Of a DNA stretch of 21,814 nucleotides, positions 7,587-14,884 are shown piece after piece (the stretch's first letter is position 1; each line of letters begins with the position of its first letter). The position numbers and the translations under genes are program-made. The DNA lies in NCBI GenBank assembly GCA_002314325.1, contig DCFC01000054.1, forward strand, positions 1 to 21,814, written 5' to 3'. Origin of the DNA: Megamonas hypermegale. GTDB lineage: Bacteria; Bacillota; Negativicutes; Selenomonadales; Selenomonadaceae. The notes below the pieces were generated by a model. It had not been told where the DNA came from, did not search any database, and saw only the letters and a program-made list of their open reading frames with translations.

Positions 7587-8681
7587 ATGAAAAACTACAA
7601 ATTACTGACACCGGGTCCGCTCACTACGACTGATACGGTCAAACAGCAGATGATGTTCGACCACTGCACATGGGACGACGATTATAAGAAAATCACGCTG
7701 GAAATCATCGACGAATTATTAAATCTCGCTCATGTCGATAAAGAAAAATACACGGCTGTATTAATGCAGGGCAGCGGCACATTCGGCGTGGAAGCGGTGC
7801 TCACTTCCGTAATCGGCAAAGACGACTGCCTGTTAATCTGCGCCAACGGCGCTTACGGCAAACGCATGGCTGAAATCGCCAAATACGCCGGTATCGACTA
7901 TCATCTCTATCTGGAAAACTACGACAAAGTTCCGTCTGCACAGAAAGTTGAAGAACTTTTACAGGAATATCCAGAAATCACGCACGTTTCCATGGTGCAC
8001 AGCGAAACGACCTCCGGTATCCTGAACGATATCGCTTCCGTCGCTAAAGTCGTAAAAGCGCAGGGTAAGACGTTCATTGTTGATGCTATGTCCAGCTTCG
8101 GCGGCGTGGATATCGAAGTGGAAAAACTCGGTATTGATTTCATCATCAGCAGCGCCAACAAATGTATTCAGGGCGTGCCGGGCTTCTCCTTCATCATCTG
8201 CGACCGTGAAAAACTGCTCGCAAGCCGCGGCAAAGCGAGAAGTCTGTCGCTCGATATTCTCGCACAGTGGGAAACGATGAGCAAGGACGGCAAATGGCGC
8301 TTCACTTCCCCGACGCACGTTGTTCTCGCTTTTGCTCAGGCGCTCAAAGAACTGAAAGCTGAAGGCGGCATCCCTGCGCGCCATAAACGCTACTGCGAAA
8401 ACAACCGCATTCTCATCGAAGAAATGGCTAAACTCGGCATTAAACCATATATCAGCGGCACATATCAGGGACCGATTATCACGACGTTCTTCTATCCGGA
8501 AAACGCTGATTTCTCCTTCGGCGAAATGTATCAGTACATCAAAGACAGAGGCTACGCCATCTATCCGGGCAAAGTAACGGACGCTGACACTTTCCGCATC
8601 GGCAATATCGGCGAAATCTATCCGGAAGATATGTATAAACTGGCGCAAATCATGACTGATTTCTTAAACAGAAAAAAATAA
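7587..8681 (+). CDS. phnW: 2-aminoethylphosphonate:pyruvate transaminase
   Basis: A PLP-dependent class V aminotransferase of 364 aa, the normal length. It converts AEP plus pyruvate to phosphonoacetaldehyde plus alanine, the first step in AEP breakdown, in the cytoplasm. The N-terminal LLTPGPLTTTDTVK is characteristic. Other motifs are QGSGTFGVEA (61-70), MVHSETTSGILNDI (136-149), VDAMSSFGG with the PLP-pyridine Asp166, and the Schiff-base Lys192 in SSANKCIQG. A conserved Arg sits in DTFRIGNIGE near the C-terminus. AGAGGAG stands about 8 bp before the ATG. phnX lies just downstream and completes the pathway. Confidence 0.96.
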   Translation: MKNYKLLTPGPLTTTDTVKQQMMFDHCTWDDDYKKITLEIIDELLNLAHVDKEKYTAVLMQGSGTFGVEAVLTSVIGKDDCLLICANGAYGKRMAEIAKYAGIDYHLYLENYDKVPSAQKVEELLQEYPEITHVSMVHSETTSGILNDIASVAKVVKAQGKTFIVDAMSSFGGVDIEVEKLGIDFIISSANKCIQGVPGFSFIICDREKLLASRGKARSLSLDILAQWETMSKDGKWRFTSPTHVVLAFAQALKELKAEGGIPARHKRYCENNRILIEEMAKLGIKPYISGTYQGPIITTFFYPENADFSFGEMYQYIKDRGYAIYPGKVTDADTFRIGNIGEIYPEDMYKLAQIMTDFLNRKK

Positions 8682-8694
8682 CAACCGATATATA

Positions 8695-8812
8695 TTGTGC
8701 TGGCAAAACATCCAGCCATATCAGCAGAATAATACTTTATATTCGTTCGATGTTGTCACTTAACCTCACTAAATATAAAATATTATCCTGCTTGAAAAAT
8801 TAATAAACACAA
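8695..8812 (+). repeat. Palindromic intergenic element, copy D
   Basis: Outer ends TTGTGCTGGC (8695-8704) and AAACACAA (8805-8812). Stem GCAGAATAATACTTTATATT (8724-8743) faces 8772-8791 with two mismatches (A-C and C-A), so this is the most decayed stem of the six. The 28-nt loop at 8744-8771 is identical to copy B's. It fills most of the gap between phnW and phnX. Confidence 0.87.
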
Positions 8813-8838
8813 TAATTAACAGATTGGGGTATAAATAA

Positions 8839-9606
8839 ATGAAATACGAAGGAATTATTTTCGATTGGGCAGGCACTACGGTGGATTACGGCTGCATGGC
8901 ACCGGTTAAGGCATTTGACGAAGCATTTCGGGCATACGGTATCGAACCGACAATGGAAGAAATCAGAAAACCGATGGGTATGCTGAAAATCGACCATGTT
9001 CGCACTATGCTCGGCATGGAGCGCATCAATAAATTATGGCAGGAAAAATACGGCCGTGCCTGGACGGAAGATGACGTAAAAGCTATTTACGAACTCAGCG
9101 AAAAGAAAATCTTTGAAGTTCTCGATAAATACACGGATATTAAACCGCACGTTCTGGAAACAATCATCGAAATCCGTAAAAAAGGCCTCAAAATCGGCTC
9201 TACCACCGGCTACACCAGCGACATGATGGAAATCGTAACGGACAGAGCCAAACAGCAGGGCTACACGCCGGATTTCTGGATTAGCCCGGATAAAGTAAAC
9301 AGCAAAGGCCGTCCGTATCCGTACATGATTTTCCGCAATATGGAAGCACTAAATTTCGCTGATGTGCGCAAAGTGCTGAAAGTCGGCGATACGGTAGCCG
9401 ATATCAAAGAAGGCTTGAACGCCGGCATGGAAACGGTCGGCATTATCGAAGGCAGCTCCATCATGGGTCTTACACAGGATGAATACGAAGCACTGCCGGA
9501 AATGGAACGCGAAAAAATCGACTTCAAAGTCGTTTCCACATATCAGGATGCCGGCGCTACCTATATTATCAGAGATATCCGTGCTCTCTTAGATTTATTA
9601 AGATAA
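8839..9606 (+). CDS. phnX: Phosphonoacetaldehyde hydrolase (phosphonatase)
   Basis: A HAD-superfamily enzyme of 255 aa that cleaves the C-P bond of phosphonoacetaldehyde to acetaldehyde and phosphate. HAD motif I is FDWAGTTVD with nucleophile Asp9. Lys50 in GMLK is the Schiff-base lysine expected for phosphonatase in the cap domain, which separates it from ordinary HAD phosphatases. Motif II is STTGYTS, the conserved lysine region is SKGRPYPYM, and motif III is VGDTVADIKEG with Asp184 and Asp188. The ribosome site is modest (TTGGGG about 10 bp upstream). It is separated from phnW by repeat copy D rather than coupled to it, and ends at a strong bidirectional terminator. Confidence 0.96.
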   Translation: MKYEGIIFDWAGTTVDYGCMAPVKAFDEAFRAYGIEPTMEEIRKPMGMLKIDHVRTMLGMERINKLWQEKYGRAWTEDDVKAIYELSEKKIFEVLDKYTDIKPHVLETIIEIRKKGLKIGSTTGYTSDMMEIVTDRAKQQGYTPDFWISPDKVNSKGRPYPYMIFRNMEALNFADVRKVLKVGDTVADIKEGLNAGMETVGIIEGSSIMGLTQDEYEALPEMEREKIDFKVVSTYQDAGATYIIRDIRALLDLLR

Positions 9607-9617
9607 TACACTCACGC

Positions 9618-9657
9618 AAAAAAGGCTTGAAACCGTAAATGATTTCAAGCCTTTTTT
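9618..9657. terminator. Bidirectional terminator between phnX and carbonic anhydrase
   Basis: AAAAAAGGCTTGAAA pairs perfectly with TTTCAAGCCTTTTTT. The symmetric A/T runs let it serve both converging transcription units. Confidence 0.93.
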
Positions 9658-9672
9658 CTTTTCCGTATATCC

Positions 9673-10224
9673 TTATTTATAACCGTTAGCGACGATATCC
9701 ACTTTGCCCGTATCAGGATGGAAAATCAATCCGTGCACCGGAATGGTTTCCGCAATGAGCGGATTTTTGCGGATTTTATCCACAGCGTCCTGCACATTTT
9801 CGACCGGATGATGGAAATTATCCACCCAGTGAATGAGTTCATCTTTTACATTGTCAATGGCGCTCTGTTCTATGCCCATATCGAGCATGGCTTTTATCAG
9901 TTCGTCCGAGGTGGCATGAGCCATGCCGCACTCATGATGACCTATGACCATGATTTCCTTTACGCCAAGTTCGTAAATGCAGACGAGCAGACTGCGGATA
10001 ATATCGCTAAAATCGCTTGTAATACTGTTGCCTGCCGTTTTAATGATTTTGGCTTCGCCGCGGCCGATACCCAGTGCAGGTTCAAGAAAATCGACCAGAC
10101 GGGTATCCATGCAGGTAATGATTGCCAGCTGGCGTTGCGGCAGTTTACTTATGCCTATAAAATCCGCCGGCAGATGAGATACGAATTTTTCATTGGCCTG
10201 CGTTACTTCATCCAGTAATGTCAT
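9673..10224 (-). CDS. Beta-class carbonic anhydrase
   Basis: A 183-aa zinc enzyme interconverting CO2 and bicarbonate in the cytoplasm. Zinc ligands are placed by motif: Cys38 in TCMDTRL (the CxDxR motif, Asp40 and Arg42) and His96 with Cys99 in GHHECGM. AAGGAGA lies about 7 bp before the ATG. It is the last gene of the - strand group, 17 bp after the epimerase-like gene, and faces phnX tail to tail. The short length and lack of extra domains fit the clade often found in Firmicutes. The physiological role (bicarbonate supply) is family knowledge. Confidence 0.92.
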   Translation of the reverse strand: MTLLDEVTQANEKFVSHLPADFIGISKLPQRQLAIITCMDTRLVDFLEPALGIGRGEAKIIKTAGNSITSDFSDIIRSLLVCIYELGVKEIMVIGHHECGMAHATSDELIKAMLDMGIEQSAIDNVKDELIHWVDNFHHPVENVQDAVDKIRKNPLIAETIPVHGLIFHPDTGKVDIVANGYK

Positions 10225-10241
10225 AATAGTCTCCTTTGATA

Positions 10242-11126
10242 TCAGCCGATAGTGATTGTATAATCAGCTTCAAATTTTTCATTTGCACGCAGGTCAATGA
10301 TACCTTCTTTTACGGAAATTTCGCGTTTCTGCGTGCTGTCGGCAAGACCGTACCACGGTTCAATACAGATGAACGGCGCATTGGACGGTTTCGTCCAGAT
10401 ACCGAGATACGGAAAACCTTTGAAATTCACTTTTACGAAATGATTATTGGCAGGATTTCTAAATTTTACTTCTTCAGAAAACAGATTTTTAAATACGAGT
10501 GCGTCTTCTAAAAACAGATTGTGATTTAAACGCAGAACTTTGCCATAAACGAGATTTACAGGGATAACGCGTCCGTCGAATAAACCGGCGGAATTTAAAC
10601 GATGTGAAGACAGCGGACTTTGTTCCGTCTGCTCAAATTCGATTTCATGTTCATCGAATTTTCCTTCATTGCCGATTGGGCAATTGAAGGCAGGATGAGC
10701 ACCGATGGAGAAGAACATTTCCTTGCGGTCATCAAGATTGTAAACTTTCCATGCCACTTTTACGGTAAAATGTTCTATGGTATAGATTATCTGCAGTCTG
10801 AATTTGAAAGGATAATTTTTTAATGTATCCTCTGTATAGGAAAGTTCGTATGTTAAACTGCTGTCCGTCTGTTCAATCAGAGTAAAGTCCATATCACGGG
10901 CAAAGCCGTGTCCCGTCATGTTGTAAACGGAGCCGTCATATTCGTATTGTCCGTTTTTAAGTTTGCCTACAAATGGGAACAGTACCGGAGCATGTCTCTG
11001 CCAGTATCTGGCATCAGCCTGCCAAATGTATTCATCGCCTGTTTCTTTCAGGACGAGACTGTGGATTTCGGCACCGTGAGTGTCTACACTGAGACGGATG
11101 ACGTCATTTTCTAAAGTAGTCAACAT
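10242..11126 (-). CDS. Aldose 1-epimerase (galactose mutarotase-like) family protein
   Basis: A 294-aa protein of the GalM-like beta-sandwich fold, most like the LacX/YeaD subgroup. Such enzymes interconvert alpha and beta anomers of sugars or sugar phosphates. Two histidines in the expected places are visible: His73 in TGHGFARD and His144 in GAHPAFNCP. A candidate catalytic Glu lies in ICIEPWYG near the C-terminus. The frame extends to a GTG at 11135, but AAGAGG overlaps that codon. The ATG at 11126 is 8 bp from AGAGG and is the better start. Repeat copy E lies between this gene and the upstream GerMN gene. No sugar operon accompanies it, so the substrate is unknown. Confidence 0.85.
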   Translation of the reverse strand: MLTTLENDVIRLSVDTHGAEIHSLVLKETGDEYIWQADARYWQRHAPVLFPFVGKLKNGQYEYDGSVYNMTGHGFARDMDFTLIEQTDSSLTYELSYTEDTLKNYPFKFRLQIIYTIEHFTVKVAWKVYNLDDRKEMFFSIGAHPAFNCPIGNEGKFDEHEIEFEQTEQSPLSSHRLNSAGLFDGRVIPVNLVYGKVLRLNHNLFLEDALVFKNLFSEEVKFRNPANNHFVKVNFKGFPYLGIWTKPSNAPFICIEPWYGLADSTQKREISVKEGIIDLRANEKFEADYTITIG

Positions 11127-11151
11127 ATAAAACACCTCTTATTATTATCTA

Positions 11152-11272
11152 TTGTGCTAGTTGATTTTCTAAAGCAGTATAATAGTTTATATTTAGTAAA
11201 GTTAAATGATAACAGGTAGCGGATATAAACTATTATACTGCTGGCTATAGGCTCAATGCTTTACCAGCACAA
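11152..11272 (-). repeat. Palindromic intergenic element, copy E
   Basis: Reverse-oriented relative to A-D, hence aligned with its - strand neighbours. Outer ends TTGTGCTAGT (11152-11161) and ACCAGCACAA (11263-11272). The 19-bp perfect stem is 11174-11192 against 11223-11241. The 30-nt loop (11193-11222) is diverged, but its reverse complement still matches the family (TGTTATCATTTAACTTTACT). The element starts 8 bp after the GerMN gene's stop codon. Confidence 0.87.
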
Positions 11273-11279
11273 GTTATAT

Positions 11280-11864
11280 TTACAGTAAATCATTCATGCG
11301 GCTTACCGGCTCGGTCAAATCGAGATGACCGCCCAGGATATCAAGCGGCTGACCTTCCAATGTGAACCGGACCGCTTTTATTTCCGGAAATTCCGTTAAT
11401 GTATCGACGATTGACCCGACGAGCATGATTTCACCCGTAGAACCGCCGGTGAAATTCGTCTGAAACTCCTTGCTGAAGTCGACAGTCGCCGTATCATCTT
11501 TCACCGTTACATTTAAAACTTTTGCGCCCTTCGGCATAATGCCGATGCCTTCCGCTTCATTGGCAGGTCCTGCAATCAGCGCATTTACCGCCTGTGCATA
11601 TTTATCGCTGCTGTCTGTAATCTGTCTTTTAGCGGCGATTAGTTTTTCCGCATTGGCATCAGGGAAATAAACAGTAATTTCCGTCTGTGTCTTAGCGGCG
11701 CTTACCGTTTTATCCTCGTTTGGCGCTGCGGCCATTTCCGTCTGCGCCGTTTCACTCGGCTTTTGCGCTCTGTCGCCGGTGGAAGCATTCTGATTGTCGC
11801 AGCCGGCAACCATGAGTAAAATGATGATGGAAAGAATAGTTAGTAGACATCTGATTGGTTTCAT
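11280..11864 (-). CDS. GerMN-domain lipoprotein
   Basis: A 194-aa predicted lipoprotein with signal peptide and lipobox LMVAGC (Cys22), then a low-complexity linker. One GerMN domain spans about 67-185: ITVYFPDANAEKLI, ALIAGPANEAEGIGIMPKG, VDFSKEF and AVRFTLEGQ. GerMN domains are known from the spore-germination protein GerM and from envelope proteins of non-spore-formers; their function is poorly defined. It lies 32 bp downstream of an N-acetylmuramoyl-alanine amidase on the same strand, a pairing that fits a cell-wall role. GGAAGTGA precedes the ATG. Confidence 0.88.
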   Translation of the reverse strand: MKPIRCLLTILSIIILLMVAGCDNQNASTGDRAQKPSETAQTEMAAAPNEDKTVSAAKTQTEITVYFPDANAEKLIAAKRQITDSSDKYAQAVNALIAGPANEAEGIGIMPKGAKVLNVTVKDDTATVDFSKEFQTNFTGGSTGEIMLVGSIVDTLTEFPEIKAVRFTLEGQPLDILGGHLDLTEPVSRMNDLL

Positions 11865-11896
11865 ATAGACTCACTTCCTAAATATGACTAAATATA

Positions 11897-12952
11897 TTAG
11901 CTGTTGAAATATTCGCTGATACCGCGGGCAATGGCCTCAGCAAACTGTTTCTGCCACTGCGGGTCGCTGAGCATTGCCTCTTCATTGTAGTTGGTGATGA
12001 ATGCCGTTTCAACGAGAACGGCCGGCATGGCGGAGCGTTTCAGAACGTAGAAATTGGCGGTTGAAGCGCCGCGGTCGCGCAGTTTGCTTGTATTTACCAT
12101 TTCGTTTTGAATAGCGGCGGCGAGCCGTCTACCGTTATAGCTGCCGGCATAGTAGAACGTTTCCGTGCCGTTAGCGGCTGAACTGGAAAAAGCATTGCAG
12201 TGAATGCTGACGAATATATCCGAGTTCACGTTGTTGCCGACATTGACACGCGCCTGGAGTTCATTTGCCGCCGAAGCGTTCGGTCCGTATACGTCCGTAT
12301 CGCCGGTGCGCGTCATCACTACGTTCGCCCCGTTCCATGTCAGAATATCCGCCAGATTTTGCGAAATGGCAAGCGTGGCTTCCTTTTCCGTATAACCGCT
12401 CGGCCCGATTGCTCCCGTATCGGAGCCGCCGTGTCCCGGGTCGATAGTAATCGTTTTGCCGCTCAAATCGCCAATATCTATATTGTTGCCGTTATCTTTC
12501 ACTTTTTTCAGAGCAGCACCGGCAAAAGTGATATCAATGGCGATACCGTCCGTTTTATGCGTATCGTCTTTTTCCAAAGCGTAAATACGATAGCTGCTCT
12601 TTATTAATTCGCCTTTTGTATACAATTTTCCTTGTATATAATCATTATCCATCTCCTGCAGAAAAATTTTTCTGCCGATTTCACCGTCGAGATTTTCCTG
12701 ACGCGGAATGGAGGATATTCGAGCATCCTTCATTCGGAAAATCAGCTGGCTTGGATTGTTCGGGTTGATGTTAGCGGAAAACTCCTCTACCGGGCGATTG
12801 GTGGCGATTTCCACATGCAGGTACTGCACGCCGTGCTCAGTGCTTTCCACCGTATAGGAGACATTTTTTATCGTGGCTGTCTTGGCGAAGGAAATGCCCG
12901 GGACAGCCAGCAGCATTACCATTAATGAAAATATAAACAGTTTTTTCAGCAA
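11897..12952 (-). CDS. N-acetylmuramoyl-L-alanine amidase (AMIN + Amidase_3)
   Basis: An exported peptidoglycan hydrolase, 351 aa from the chosen start, that cuts the bond between N-acetylmuramic acid and the stem peptide. A signal peptide (LLAVPGISFA) is followed by an AMIN-type targeting domain (about 25-150) and a C-terminal zinc-dependent Amidase_3 domain (about 165-350). Zinc and catalytic motifs are DPGHGG, the Glu in GYTEKEATL, SIHCN and the terminal Glu in LVETAFITN. The frame could begin at GTG 12961, but AGAGG abuts that codon. TTG 12952 has proper 8-bp spacing, the same layout as the epimerase gene. The ribosome site overlaps the stop of the DUF3006 gene, so the two are coupled. 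Confidence 0.92.
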   Translation of the reverse strand: MLKKLFIFSLMVMLLAVPGISFAKTATIKNVSYTVESTEHGVQYLHVEIATNRPVEEFSANINPNNPSQLIFRMKDARISSIPRQENLDGEIGRKIFLQEMDNDYIQGKLYTKGELIKSSYRIYALEKDDTHKTDGIAIDITFAGAALKKVKDNGNNIDIGDLSGKTITIDPGHGGSDTGAIGPSGYTEKEATLAISQNLADILTWNGANVVMTRTGDTDVYGPNASAANELQARVNVGNNVNSDIFVSIHCNAFSSSAANGTETFYYAGSYNGRRLAAAIQNEMVNTSKLRDRGASTANFYVLKRSAMPAVLVETAFITNYNEEAMLSDPQWQKQFAEAIARGISEYFNS

Positions 12953-12963
12953 AAAGGACACCT

Positions 12964-13173
12964 CTATTTTTTCAGTGAATTCAACAGACTGGCTACTTCT
13001 TCCTTAGCTTTCTGCGTAGCCTCGTCATCGTATTTTATATTGATAGTAACATAATCGCCTTCTTTTAAATTTTTATCCAGCAGTCGGCGCGGAAAATTTA
13101 TTTTTATCTCCTCGTCGCCTGCAAGCAGTACGGCTTTGTCTTCTTCAAAGCGGTCAATTACGGCGTAAATCAT
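12964..13173 (-). CDS. DUF3006 family small protein
   Basis: A 69-aa protein matching the DUF3006 pattern. It starts MIYAVIDRFEEDKAVLL, then a short beta-rich body with INFPRRLLD and EGDYVTINI, then a charged helical tail. It has no signal peptide. AAGGAG stands upstream of the ATG, and the gene follows the MBL lipoprotein gene by only 3 bp. In many Firmicutes, DUF3006 genes sit next to ComEC-like MBL proteins. The function is unknown; the pairing suggests a shared process. Confidence 0.85.
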   Translation of the reverse strand: MIYAVIDRFEEDKAVLLAGDEEIKINFPRRLLDKNLKEGDYVTINIKYDDEATQKAKEEVASLLNSLKK

Positions 13174-13176
13174 AAT

Positions 13177-14049
13177 TTATTTCTCCTTTTGTATGGTGTA
13201 GTTGTCGCTGCCGTCAGTCAGAATGGTGACAGTCCCGTCTTTGTCGGTGCGGTAAACGTTCATATCGTATTTTTTATAACGGTCGAGCGTCTGCTTGTGC
13301 GGATGGCCGTATTCATTGTCTGCCGCCAGCGAAATAATGACATCTTTCGCCTTCACGGCTTTTAAGTAGCTGTCGCTGGAAGAAGTGCGGCTGCCGTGGT
13401 GCGGTGATTTCAAAACGTCGCTTTGCAGCTCATTGCCGTAACTTTTCGTCATGTTCTGCTCGGCTTCGCGCTCACTATCGCCGGTGAACAGCATCGTAAA
13501 ATCGTTGTAGCGGAGCTGACCAACGAGAGAATTATTGTTTAAATCATCATCGCTTTGCAGCATTTTTTCCGTCGGGCTGAACACCTTGAACGATACACCG
13601 CCGCCGAAATCAACACTGTCGCCCGCTTTTAACTGATGATAGGCGATATTTTGCTGTTTGATGTTCTTCAAATACGTCTGATACGTTTTCGTCGTCGTCG
13701 TATCGCCGTTGTCATATACTTCCTTAACTTTGAAATTCTTGAAAACGGCATATGCCCCGCCGATATGGTCGGCGTGCGGATGAGTTATTATCAGTTTGTC
13801 AATAGTCTTGATATCGCGCTCTTTCAGCAGTTTTACGAGCCGGTCGCGCTCATCGATATCGCCCGTGTCAATCATGACGATTTCATCTTTCGTATAGATA
13901 AGACTGGCATCGCCCTGCCCGATATCGAGCACTTCGATTTTGACCTCACCGCCGGACGTGGCAGCGGTTTTATCCGCCGCATCGTTTTTGGCACAGCCGG
14001 CGCAGACCATTGTTAAAATTATCAACATTAATAAAAAAATTTTTTTCAT
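13177..14049 (-). CDS. ComEC/Rec2-like MBL-fold lipoprotein
   Basis: A 290-aa metallo-beta-lactamase-fold hydrolase resembling the soluble C-terminal domain of ComEC, but standing alone behind a lipoprotein signal peptide (lipobox VCAGC). Motifs in order are EVLDIGQGDASLI, MIDTGD, the zinc motif THPHADHIGG, MLFTGDSE, and SPHHGSRTSS with a further histidine in EYGHPH. In ComEC this domain is proposed to degrade the non-transforming DNA strand. For the stand-alone secreted forms, extracellular nuclease or phosphodiesterase activity is only a guess. No channel domain is present. AAAGGA lies 8 bp before the ATG, and the gene heads a - strand operon with DUF3006, amidase and GerMN genes. Confidence 0.88.
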   Translation of the reverse strand: MKKIFLLMLIILTMVCAGCAKNDAADKTAATSGGEVKIEVLDIGQGDASLIYTKDEIVMIDTGDIDERDRLVKLLKERDIKTIDKLIITHPHADHIGGAYAVFKNFKVKEVYDNGDTTTTKTYQTYLKNIKQQNIAYHQLKAGDSVDFGGGVSFKVFSPTEKMLQSDDDLNNNSLVGQLRYNDFTMLFTGDSEREAEQNMTKSYGNELQSDVLKSPHHGSRTSSSDSYLKAVKAKDVIISLAADNEYGHPHKQTLDRYKKYDMNVYRTDKDGTVTILTDGSDNYTIQKEK

Positions 14050-14094
14050 GCTAGCATCCTTTCTTATTTAGCAAAAAATTTTCAGCTTGAATAG

Positions 14095-14138
14095 GAAAAA
14101 GTGTCCCTAATGCAAATTCTGTTTATGATAGGGACACT
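14095..14138 (-). terminator. Terminator of mazF
   Basis: AGTGTCCCTA (14100-14109) is perfectly complementary to 14129-14138. Read on the - strand the stem is followed by TTTTTCC, which suits the end of the mazF transcript. Confidence 0.82.
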
Positions 14139-14183
14139 ATAATTTTGTTAGTATTATATAAAATTTTTTATGTATAGACAATT

Positions 14184-14558
14184 TTAAAATTTAACTAATC
14201 CTAAACTAATCATCAATGCCTTGTTCACTTCCTGCATGTGGTGTTTGTCTAGCGTGGTTACCTTTTTACTGAGACGGGACTTGTCTATCGTTCGCAGCTG
14301 TTCAACGAGAACCATAGAGTCTCTTTCCAGATTACAGGATTTTGCAGGCAGGTCAACGTGTGTGGGCATATGTGTTTTTCCTAATTTAGCCGTGATAGCC
14401 GCCACGATAATCGTAGGGCTGTATTTGTTGCCAATATCGTTCTGCACAATCAGAACGGGACGCAGACCGCCTTGTTCCGAGCCGATTACAGGACTTAGAT
14501 TGGCATAATAAATGTCGCCACGCTTTACAATATCATTTCTTTTCAGCAGAATTACCAT
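14184..14558 (-). CDS. mazF: MazF/NdoA-type endoribonuclease toxin
   Basis: A 124-aa PemK/MazF-family toxin of the Bacillus NdoA (EndoA) type, a sequence-specific mRNA interferase. Recognisable stretches are VKRGDIYYANLSPVIGSEQG, RPVLIVQNDIGNKYSPT, VAAITAK, PTHVDLP and VLVEQLRTIDKSRLS. Compared with NdoA the N-terminus is about 9 residues longer. ATG 14558 has no good ribosome site and is the only canonical in-frame start in the region, so translation may be weak or begin at a rare codon. A CopG/EndoAI-type antitoxin normally sits directly upstream; here the 180 bp upstream hold no such ORF. In Bacillus the order acpS...alr-ndoAI-ndoA is known; here acpS and nnr are followed directly by mazF. 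Confidence 0.92.
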   Translation of the reverse strand: MVILLKRNDIVKRGDIYYANLSPVIGSEQGGLRPVLIVQNDIGNKYSPTIIVAAITAKLGKTHMPTHVDLPAKSCNLERDSMVLVEQLRTIDKSRLSKKVTTLDKHHMQEVNKALMISLGLVKF

Positions 14559-14670
14559 CGCAAGAAATTTATTTTCATAAATTTGCGCTCTTGCAGCCGG
14601 TTTCCAACTCCTTGTCTTTAAATAATAAGATAATTAACGCGACTTTGTAATCATCAATGAACATATGTCT

Positions 14671-14700
14671 ATTATAACATATATTTTACTTTTTTTTATA
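14671..14700 (-). promoter_or_regulatory. Candidate mazF promoter
   Basis: A perfect TATAAT on the - strand (14676-14671) with only a weak TATAAA-like -35 about 18 bp upstream. The leader of about 110 nt to the mazF ATG holds an AAGGAG (14613-14608) too far from that ATG to serve it. 14559-14741 otherwise contains no supported gene. Confidence 0.35.
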
Positions 14701-14741
14701 CTTATTTGAGAGACAAATTAGCAGTTATATTTTTATATTTG

Positions 14742-14862
14742 TTGTGCTAGTTAATTTCTCAAAGCAGTATAATAGTTTATATTTGTTCGATGTTGCCACT
14801 TAACCTCACTAAATATAAACTATTATACTGCCGGCTAAAGGCTCGATGTTTTACTAGCACAA
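14742..14862 (-). repeat. Palindromic intergenic element, copy F (loop inverted)
   Basis: Perfect outer inverted repeat TTGTGCTAGT (14742-14751) / ACTAGCACAA (14853-14862) and the longest perfect stem, 21 bp (14764-14784 against 14811-14831). The asymmetric arms are in - orientation: the right side reads GGCTCGATGTTTTACTAG, the reverse complement of copy C's left arm. The 26-nt loop (TTGCCACTTAACCTCACT) reads in + orientation like copies A-D. Arms and loop therefore disagree, unlike all other copies. It sits between nnr and mazF. Confidence 0.9.
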
Positions 14863-14884
14863 TGGGTATTTTTTATAACTGCTT

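Noticed and set aside
14588..14677. 29-codon ORF upstream of mazF as the missing antitoxin
   Set aside because: Too short, no ribbon-helix-helix pattern and no proper ribosome site.
3406..14862. CRISPR array
   Set aside because: The palindromic repeats are 300 bp to 4 kb apart with genes between them; there are no regular spacers and no cas genes.
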